This document shows, piece after piece, positions 32,813-38,577 of a DNA stretch of 38,577 nt. Both the position numbers and the translations under genes were made by a program. The stretch is taken from positions 1 to 38,577 of the forward strand of contig NZ_JAMWMR010000042.1 in assembly GCF_023887685.1 (NCBI RefSeq), read 5' to 3'. Below the pieces are notes generated by a model, which saw only the letters and a program-made list of their open reading frames with translations, was not told where the DNA came from and made no database searches. Source of the stretch: Streptomyces macrolidinus. Lineage in GTDB: Bacteria > Actinomycetota > Actinomycetes > Streptomycetales > Streptomycetaceae. Numbering within the stretch: the first letter of the stretch is position 1; each line of letters begins with the position of its first letter.

Positions 32813-32833
32813 ACAGGGCCCAATGGTCCCTGT
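32813..32833. promoter_or_regulatory. Near-perfect 21-bp palindrome resembling a DosR/DevR box
   Basis: The site has outer arms ACAGGG/CCCTGT, inner CCA/TGG, and one mismatched pair besides the centre base. Read on the reverse strand the core is GGGACCATTGGGCCC, which follows the GGGAC...CCC layout of mycobacterial DosR boxes. It is followed by GGGGACC at 32836-32842. It lies in the 328-base gap between secDF and the Acg-like nitroreductase (253 bases before its ATG), where no gene is seen. Similarity is by eye. Confidence 0.5.
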
Positions 32834-33085
32834 GCGGGGACCGGTCGGCAGAAGGCGGGGGCGGGCCCGGAGCGGCATGCTGTGAGTGATCGAACCGGAG
32901 GTACTCGCGTGGACGACCGCACCCAGCGCCGACCTGGTCCTGTCCCCCGTCCCGGCCAGGGCAGGCGCGTGGTGGTACGGCCGTTTCCTCCCGGTCAGAT
33001 CAGCGTCCGGCCGCCCGCCACGTCTGCCCTGGCTCTCGGGCGGCCGGACGCACGGCCCCGCCGCGCGTCCGATGAAGGAGCCGTC

Positions 33086-34051
33086 ATGCAGACGCCCGAA
33101 GTCGACGCGGCTGCCCTGGAGACCTTGATGTCCGCGGCGGTCGCGGCGCCGTCGATCCACAACACCCAGCCCTGGCGGTTCGGGATGGACCCGGTCACCC
33201 GGGCGATCGAGGTGCGCGCCGACCGCAGGCGCCCGCTGCCGCTGGCCGATCCGGAGCGGCGCGCCCTGCACGTGTCCGTGGGCGCCGCCGTCTTCAACCT
33301 CCGGGTCGCCGCCGCGCATCTGGGCTGGGCTCCGGTCGTGGACCTGCTCCCCGACCGCGACGACCCCGATCTGCTGGCCACCGTACGGCTGACGGCCCAG
33401 CCGGGCGGGCAGCCGTCGTACCGCGCGCTGTACGAGGCCGTGGAACGGCGCCACACCAGCCGTATGCCGTTCACCGGCCGCCCGGTGCCGGAGCGCATCG
33501 TGACGGAGATGATCGCCGCCGCGCGGGTCGAGCACTCCCGCCTGGACGTCCCCGACATCGTCGGCACCCGGCGGCTGCTGCGCCTCGCCGCCGCCGCCGA
33601 GGCGCGCAACGCCTGCCACCCGGCCCGTACCGCCGAGGCCCGGACCTGGGTCAACGCCCCCGACGACCGGGACCCGTACGGAATCCCGGTCACCGCCCTG
33701 GGCCCGCGGGAGGCGACCGGGCGGATACCGATGCGGGACTTCACCGGCCCGCTGCCCGGTGTGCGCCCGGCCCTGCGCTTCGAACGGCACGCGCAGGTGG
33801 CCCTGTTGTGGACCCTGCGCGACCGCCCGGAGGACTGGCTGCGGGCGGGGCAGGCGCTGGAGCGCGTCCTGCTGGTGGCCACGGTGCACGGGGTGCGCAC
33901 CTCGATGCTGCATCAGGCCATGGAGTGGCCGGACCTGAGGGCCGCGGTCGGCGGACCGAGGCGGCGGTGCTTCCCCCAACTGCTGATCCGGTTCGGCTAC
34001 GGACCCGAGGGCGGTCGCACGCCGCGCGCCTCCGCGCACCTCACAGCCTAG
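33086..34051 (+). CDS. Acg-family nitroreductase-like FMN protein
   Basis: This 321-aa nitroreductase-fold protein of the Acg/Rv2032 type has the N-terminal motif VAAPSIHNTQPWRF, which binds FMN. Two tandem nitroreductase-like halves follow, with the linker YEAVERRHTSRMPF and the C-terminal part VLLVATVHGVRTSML and LLIRFGYGP. In mycobacterial Acg the FMN is buried and the protein may store flavin rather than reduce nitro compounds. Acg belongs to the DosR regulon. The ATG at 33086 with GAAGGAG 6 bases upstream is preferred over the 68-residue longer frame. It converges with the GAF kinase, 36 bases away. Confidence 0.87.
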   Translation: MQTPEVDAAALETLMSAAVAAPSIHNTQPWRFGMDPVTRAIEVRADRRRPLPLADPERRALHVSVGAAVFNLRVAAAHLGWAPVVDLLPDRDDPDLLATVRLTAQPGGQPSYRALYEAVERRHTSRMPFTGRPVPERIVTEMIAAARVEHSRLDVPDIVGTRRLLRLAAAAEARNACHPARTAEARTWVNAPDDRDPYGIPVTALGPREATGRIPMRDFTGPLPGVRPALRFERHAQVALLWTLRDRPEDWLRAGQALERVLLVATVHGVRTSMLHQAMEWPDLRAAVGGPRRRCFPQLLIRFGYGPEGGRTPRASAHLTA

Positions 34052-34087
34052 GGTCTGTAGCTGAACGCCCCGGCTCCAGAAGGGAGT

Positions 34088-35830
34088 TCACGACGACGCG
34101 GGCAGCGGGACGACCCACTCGACCACGGTGCCGCTCGGGCTGTTCGCGTCCAGGGTGAAGGTGCCGTCCAGGTCCTCCGCGCGCCTGCGCAGATTGGCCA
34201 GGCCGCTGCGGCGGGTGACGGCCGGGTCGATCCCCCGGCCGTCGTCGGCCACGCGCAGGCGAAGCGTCGTACCGGACGTCTCCACGGTCACGTCGACCGA
34301 CGTGGCGCGGGCGTGGCGGGCCGCGTTGGACAGGGCCTCGCCGAGCACGGCCAGCAGGTGGTCGGCGTAGTCGGCGGGGACACCGGTGTCGAGCAGGCCG
34401 GTCATCCGGAGCGCGGGGGCGAAGCCGAGGGCCTCGGCGGCCCGGTCGGTGGCCGCGACCAGGTGGGCGCGCAGCCCGCTGCCCCGCGCGCGGTCGCTCT
34501 CCCGCAGGGCGTAGATCGTGGAGCGGATGACCTTGATCGTGTCGTCCAGGTCGTCCACGACCCGCTCGATGCGCTCGCCCACCTGGGGCCGGTCGGCGAC
34601 CCGGCCCAGCGTGGACTGGAGCGAGAGCGCCCCGGCGAAGAGCCGCTGGATGACCAGGTCGTGCAGGTCGCGGGCGATCCGGTCGCGGTCCCGCAGGACC
34701 AGCATGCGTTCCGCGTCGCGCCGGTGCTCGGCGACGTCCAGGGTCAGCGCCGCCTGGTTGCCGAACCCGGTGACCATGTCGACGACCTCTTCCGGGAACG
34801 TGGGCCCGCCGGGCACGTTCGCCACCAGCAGCACGCCCCGCACATGGTCGCGGGTGCCGAGCGGCACGAAGAAGGCCGGGCCCAGCTCCACCACCTCGGC
34901 CACCTTGGCGCTGCCGCCCTCGATGCGCGGGTCGGTGCTGACGGCCTCGCTGATGATCGTCTCTCCGGACGCGAAGACCTTCGCGGCGAGGTTGGTGACC
35001 GGCAGCACCATGCCGCGCAGCGCTTCGGCCCGCTTGCCGGACGCGACCTCCACGACCAGTTCGCCGCTGTCGCCGACCGGTACGGCGAGGGTGACCAGGT
35101 CGGCGTCGGCCAGTTCGCGCACGGTGGTGGCGACGGAGTCCAGGACCTCGCCGGGGTTCCCGCCCGACAACAGCCCCCGCGTCAGCTCGCCGCTCGCCGC
35201 CAGCCACCGCTGCTTGCGGCGCGCGTCGTCGTAGAGCCGGGCGTTGTCGATCGCGACACCGGCCGCCGCGGCGAGGGTGCGCAGCACCGCCTCGTCGTCG
35301 GCGTCGAACCGGTCGGCGCCCTGCTTGTTGGTCAGATACAGGTTGCCGAACATCTGGTCGCGCACCTGGATCGGGGTGCCGAGGAAGCTGGTCATCGGCG
35401 GGTGCCCCGGCGGGAAGCCCGCGGACGCCGGATGCTCGGCGAGGTTCGCCAGCCGCAGCGGCTCGGGATGGCGGATGAGCAGGCCGAGGATGCCCTCGCC
35501 GCGCGGATACGGCCCGATCCGGGCGATGGTCTCCTCGTCCATGCCGACCGTGACGAACTGCTTGATCGTGCCGTCGTCGCCGAGCACGCCGAGCGCCCCG
35601 TACCGGGCGTCGACCAGGGTGGCGGCGGACTCCACGATGCGGTGCAGCACCACGCCGAGGTCGAGGTCGGAGCCGACGGCCAGGACCGCGTCCAGCAGCG
35701 GGCGCATCCGGTCGCGGGCCGCCCGCACCTGCTGGACCTGCTCCTGGAGGCCGTCCAGCAGCTCGTCCAGCCGCAGTTGCGGAGACGCCCCGGGGGTCCC
35801 GTCATGCCGCCCCTGCCAGCGCTCGCTCAC
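34088..35830 (-). CDS. DevS/DosS-like GAF-GAF sensor histidine kinase, probable heme redox/oxygen sensor
   Basis: This 580-aa cytoplasmic kinase closely follows mycobacterial DevS. GAF-A is at about 55-200, GAF-B at about 225-370, and the HisKA_3 site has H390 (RDRIARDLHDLVIQRLFAG). The ATPase domain has LGEALSNAARHA, VADDGRGI and SGLANLRRRAE. In DevS the heme iron ligand is H149 in a FPPYHPPM segment. Here FPPGHPPM has H143 in register, and the distal Tyr171 is matched by Y165 in FGNLYLTNK. Heme sensing of O2, CO or NO is therefore likely. Start choice: of two GTGs (35833, 35830) the second is better spaced from AAGGAG. No DevR-type partner lies in the window. Confidence 0.92.
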   Translation of the reverse strand: MSERWQGRHDGTPGASPQLRLDELLDGLQEQVQQVRAARDRMRPLLDAVLAVGSDLDLGVVLHRIVESAATLVDARYGALGVLGDDGTIKQFVTVGMDEETIARIGPYPRGEGILGLLIRHPEPLRLANLAEHPASAGFPPGHPPMTSFLGTPIQVRDQMFGNLYLTNKQGADRFDADDEAVLRTLAAAAGVAIDNARLYDDARRKQRWLAASGELTRGLLSGGNPGEVLDSVATTVRELADADLVTLAVPVGDSGELVVEVASGKRAEALRGMVLPVTNLAAKVFASGETIISEAVSTDPRIEGGSAKVAEVVELGPAFFVPLGTRDHVRGVLLVANVPGGPTFPEEVVDMVTGFGNQAALTLDVAEHRRDAERMLVLRDRDRIARDLHDLVIQRLFAGALSLQSTLGRVADRPQVGERIERVVDDLDDTIKVIRSTIYALRESDRARGSGLRAHLVAATDRAAEALGFAPALRMTGLLDTGVPADYADHLLAVLGEALSNAARHARATSVDVTVETSGTTLRLRVADDGRGIDPAVTRRSGLANLRRRAEDLDGTFTLDANSPSGTVVEWVVPLPASS

Positions 35831-35970
35831 CACGGCTCCTTCACCTTGCTCCACATCTGGACCTGTTCCTGAACCTACTCAGGATGCCCGACGCTCCGCG
35901 CGCCCTCGACGCCGCCCTGTGCACACGGCCCGGTACGGCGGCCGTCCGGGGTGCGCGGCCGGTCATGAGT

Positions 35971-36017
35971 CAGTACGGTGCTGCTGTCCGTTCGCTGTCC
36001 GTTCAGTACGGTGCTGC
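35971..36017. repeat. Direct repeats in the GAF-kinase/PPK2 divergent region
   Basis: CAGTACGGTGCTGC occurs at 35971-35984 and again at 36004-36017. Between them is a tandem pair of GCTGTCCGTTC (35983-35993 and 35994-36004). The placement just upstream of ppk2 suggests duplicated regulator sites or a slipped promoter region. AACCTA at 35872-35877 could be a -10 (TAGGTT) for the leftward kinase. Confidence 0.7.
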
Positions 36018-36066
36018 AGTCCTGCTGGTCCGGCCGCAAGGCAGGTCATCGACGCGGGGAGACGAC

Positions 36067-36870
36067 ATGGCCGGCAAGAAGGCGGCGACCCTGCCGCGCA
36101 AGCTGTACGAGCGTGAACTGCTCCGTCTCCAGGCGGAGTTGGTGAAGCTGCAGGAGTGGGTGCGCTCCACGGGCGCCCGGCTGGTCGTCGTCTTCGAAGG
36201 ACGGGACGCGGCGGGCAAGGGCAGTACGATCAAGCGGGTCACGGAGCATCTCAGCCCGCGCGTGGCCCGGATCGCGGCCCTGCCCACACCGACCGACCGC
36301 GAACGCACCCAGTGGTACTTCCAGCGGTACATCGCGCATCTGCCGTCCGCCGGGGAGATCGTGCTGTTCGACCGGAGCTGGTACAACCGGGCCGGGGTCG
36401 AGCACGTGATGGACTTCTGCACGCAGGACGAGTACGAGCGCTTCCTGCACCAGTGCCCGATCTTCGAGCGGATGCTGGTGGAGGACGGGATCCTGCTGCG
36501 CAAGTACTGGTTCTCGGTGAGCGACGCCGTGCAGCAGGAGCGGTTCCAGCGGCGCCTGACCGATCCGGTACGGCGGTGGAAGCTGTCCGCGATGGACCTG
36601 GAGTCGATCACCCGCTGGGAGGCGTACTCCCGGGCCAAGGACACGATGCTGGTGCACACCGACATCCCCGAGGCGCCGTGGTACGTCGTGGAGAGCGACG
36701 ACAAGCGCCGGGCGCGCCTGAACATGATCGCCCACCTGCTGGGGTCCGTGTCGTACCACGAAGTGCGGCCACCGGTACTGGAGTTGCCGCCGCGCCCACC
36801 GGCGACGGGCTACGAGCGCCCGCCGCGCGACCGGCAGAGGTACGTCCCGGACCACGCGGCACACCTCTGA
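36067..36870 (+). CDS. ppk2: Polyphosphate kinase 2 (PPK2) family protein
   Basis: This 267-aa P-loop kinase transfers phosphate between polyphosphate and nucleotides (ADP/ATP or GDP/GTP). Walker A is GRDAAGKGS at 45-53. The Walker B-like region FDRSWYNRAGVEHV begins at about 101, and lid arginines and the conserved RRLTDPVRRWKLS and RWEAYSRAKD segments follow. Length fits class I PPK2. The ATG at 36067 has GGGGAG 5 bases upstream, and the 61 preceding in-frame residues are not credible. It is divergent from the DevS-like kinase. Polyphosphate metabolism is commonly tied to stringent and hypoxic stress. Confidence 0.93.
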   Translation: MAGKKAATLPRKLYERELLRLQAELVKLQEWVRSTGARLVVVFEGRDAAGKGSTIKRVTEHLSPRVARIAALPTPTDRERTQWYFQRYIAHLPSAGEIVLFDRSWYNRAGVEHVMDFCTQDEYERFLHQCPIFERMLVEDGILLRKYWFSVSDAVQQERFQRRLTDPVRRWKLSAMDLESITRWEAYSRAKDTMLVHTDIPEAPWYVVESDDKRRARLNMIAHLLGSVSYHEVRPPVLELPPRPPATGYERPPRDRQRYVPDHAAHL

Positions 36871-37056
36871 GCCCGCAGGGCCCGTGCAGACCCTGTGTCG
36901 GCCCTGTGTCGACTCTCTGTCGCCCCTGTGCCGGGCCTGTGTCGAGTCTGTACGGGGCCTGTTGGGTAGGACACACCCGGAGCACCCTCCGCACCCGTCT
37001 GAGCAGCACTGATACACCCACGTCCCGCGTCCAGGACGGCATGTAGAGTCACGCGC

Positions 37057-37833
37057 ATGCTTTCGACGGGGAAGACGATCAACCGCGCCGCCGGGTTGCC
37101 TGCCGCGGCCCTTCTGCTCACCACGGCCCTGGCGCTCACGGGGTGCACCACGCTGCACACCACCGCGCCCGCCACCGTCCGCGCGGACGCCGCGACGGGG
37201 GCGCCGGCCAAGTTCGGGACCGTGGACTGCCGTAAGGCCAAGTGCATAGCGCTGACCTTCGACGCGGGGCCCAGTGAGAACTCCGCGCGGCTGCTCGACA
37301 TCCTCAAGGAGAAGCAGGTTCCCGCCACGTTCTTCCTGCTCGGCAAGCGGCACATCGAGAAGTACCCCGAACTGGTACGGCGGATGGCGGCCGAGGGCCA
37401 TGAAGTGGCCAGCCACACCTGGGACCACAAGATACTCACCGACATCTCGACGCAGGCGATACGCGACGAGTTGAAGAAGCCCAATGACGCGATAGAGAAG
37501 CTCACCGGCCACAAGCCCACCCTGATGCGCCCGCCCCAGGGCCGTACGAACGACACGGTGCACAAGATCACCCGCGAGCAGGGCCTCGCCGAGGTGCTGT
37601 GGAGCGTCACGGCCAAGGACTACACGACGAACGACTCCGAACTGATCCGCAAGCGGGTACGGGACCAGGCGTCGCGGGACGGGATCATCCTGCTCCACGA
37701 CATCTACAAGGGCACCGTGCCCGCGGTGCCCGGCATCATCGACGATCTCAAGGAACGGGGCTATGTGTTCGTGACCGTGCCCCAGTTGCTGGCACCGGGG
37801 AAGGCGGAACCCGGCGCGGTGTACCGCCCCTGA
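37057..37833 (+). CDS. NodB-homology polysaccharide deacetylase lipoprotein
   Basis: This 258-aa lipoprotein has a signal peptide ending in the lipobox LALTGC (C30), so the mature protein is anchored outside the membrane. NodB motifs follow: motif 1 LTFDAGP at 67-72 (D69 kept, but the usual second, metal-binding Asp is Ala70), motif 2 SHTWDH with H120 and H124, motif 3 RPPQG at 158, and motif 5 LLHD with H214. Family members remove acetyl groups from peptidoglycan or chitin-like chains. The Ala may weaken metal binding, although FDAG forms are seen in other actinobacterial members. The ATG at 37057 gives the signal peptide. The 186 bases before it hold only degenerate CCCTGTGTCG repeats. Confidence 0.88.
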   Translation: MLSTGKTINRAAGLPAAALLLTTALALTGCTTLHTTAPATVRADAATGAPAKFGTVDCRKAKCIALTFDAGPSENSARLLDILKEKQVPATFFLLGKRHIEKYPELVRRMAAEGHEVASHTWDHKILTDISTQAIRDELKKPNDAIEKLTGHKPTLMRPPQGRTNDTVHKITREQGLAEVLWSVTAKDYTTNDSELIRKRVRDQASRDGIILLHDIYKGTVPAVPGIIDDLKERGYVFVTVPQLLAPGKAEPGAVYRP

Positions 37834-37924
37834 CGCCCCGTCAGTACGGGGCCGCGGGCTGCCGTGGCGGGATCCGAACGCCGGTGAACGCCGGTGTCGG
37901 TGGCGGCCGTTAGGGTCCGACCCC

Positions 37925-38577
37925 ATGAGCGAGACCTCGCACCCCCGCACCACCAAGGCGTCGTACGACACCGTGGCCGCCGACTACGAGCGGCTGTTGC
38001 GGGGCGACTTGGCGACGAACATCTTCGACCGGGCCATGCTGGGCGCGTTCGCGGAGCGGGTACTGCGGGGAGGGGGCGGCCCGGTCGGTGATCTCGGCTG
38101 CGGGCCGGGGCGGGTGACCGCTCATCTGGCCGATCTGGGCCTGGACGCGTTCGGTGTCGACCTGTCCCCGCAGATGGTCGCCGTGGCCCGGAAGTCCCAC
38201 CCCGGGCTGCGGTTCGAGGTGGGGACGATGGCGGCCCTCGACATCCCGGACGACGCCCTGGCCGGAGCCCTGGCCTGGTACTCCCTGGTGCACACCCCGC
38301 CGCATGAACTCCCGGTGTTCTTCACGGAGTTCCACCGGGTCCTGGCGCCGGGCGGCCACCTTCTCCTGGCCTACAAGGTGGGCGGCGGCTCCGTACACCT
38401 GGAGCACGCGTACGGCCACGACCTGTCCCTGGACGTCCACCGCTTCCCACCGGACCTGGTCACCGACCTCCTGAACCGGTCGGACTTCGAGGCGGTGGCT
38501 CAACTGGTGCGAGCGGCCGAGGAGTCGGAGAAGACCCCGCAGGCGTACATCGTCGCCCGCAAGACCGTGCAGACCCG
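37925..38577 (+). CDS. Class I SAM-dependent methyltransferase, 3' end outside the window
   Basis: An open frame of at least 217 codons runs to the window edge with no stop. It is a Rossmann methyltransferase. Early YDTVAADYE precedes motif I GDLGCGPGRVTAHLADLG with the SAM-binding glycines, FGVDLSPQMVAVARK (acidic residue of motif II), FEVGTMAALDIPDDALAG, and the later HRVLAPGGHLLLAYKVG (motif IV/post). Such UbiE/COQ5-like enzymes methylate small molecules, and the acceptor is unknown. The ATG at 37925 lacks a strong ribosome site. It is 91 bases after the deacetylase on the same strand and may be independent. Confidence 0.88.
   Translation, partial: MSETSHPRTTKASYDTVAADYERLLRGDLATNIFDRAMLGAFAERVLRGGGGPVGDLGCGPGRVTAHLADLGLDAFGVDLSPQMVAVARKSHPGLRFEVGTMAALDIPDDALAGALAWYSLVHTPPHELPVFFTEFHRVLAPGGHLLLAYKVGGGSVHLEHAYGHDLSLDVHRFPPDLVTDLLNRSDFEAVAQLVRAAEESEKTPQAYIVARKTVQT

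Overview
The window is high-GC actinobacterial chromosome and most likely Streptomyces. Codon third positions are almost all G or C, GTG starts and GTGA/ATGA stop-start overlaps are frequent, and the gene set is typical of the genus: a large LuxR regulator with an AAA ATPase domain, an MMPL exporter, paired acyl-CoA synthetases, a CBS-BON protein, an Rv1733c-like membrane protein, and a DevS-like GAF kinase. No rRNA, tRNA or CRISPR array was found. All calls come from reading the sequence and translations, without database searches.

Left part (1-9.5 kb). An HxlR regulator is divergent from an alanine-type aminotransferase, across an intergenic region with two short palindromes. A histidine phosphatase and a small unknown protein follow. 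A reverse-strand purine catabolism operon (8263 down to 3496) encodes OHCU decarboxylase, 5-hydroxyisourate hydrolase, urate oxidase, 8-oxoguanine deaminase and an NCS2 permease. Together these would import oxidised purines, make urate and convert it to S-allantoin. A 169-bp palindromic, MITE-like element lies upstream of that operon. It abuts a fusion of a degenerate pterin-dehydratase fold and a VOC domain.

Middle (9.5-25.4 kb). A response regulator with a collagen-like tail converges on a histidine kinase. An MMPL exporter, a Tat-exported multicopper oxidase and a CBS-CBS-BON protein follow. Two overlapping acyl-CoA synthetases are divergent from a GAF-LuxR regulator. Next come a 935-aa LAL-type LuxR regulator and a winged-helix gene that has lost its 5' end at a CTAG-bounded small palindrome.

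Right part (25.4-38.6 kb). This looks like a stress or dormancy island. A reverse-strand set encodes two TraR/DksA-like zinc proteins, a divergent MreB-like actin-fold protein and an Rv1733c-family membrane protein. Divergent from it are a HAMP sensor kinase and its response regulator, a small membrane or exported protein, and a fused accessory SecDF. Then come an Acg-type nitroreductase, a DevS-like GAF kinase retaining the heme-ligand histidine, and a PPK2 polyphosphate kinase. The window ends with a NodB-type lipoprotein and a methyltransferase cut by the window edge. A near-perfect palindrome resembling a DosR/DevR box lies upstream of the nitroreductase. The combination (heme sensor, nitroreductase, Rv1733c, CBS protein, polyphosphate and ppGpp-type effectors) suggests a hypoxia or dormancy regulon related to DosR of mycobacteria and OsdR/OsdK of S. 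coelicolor. The DksA-pair plus MreB-like operon is the least familiar part.
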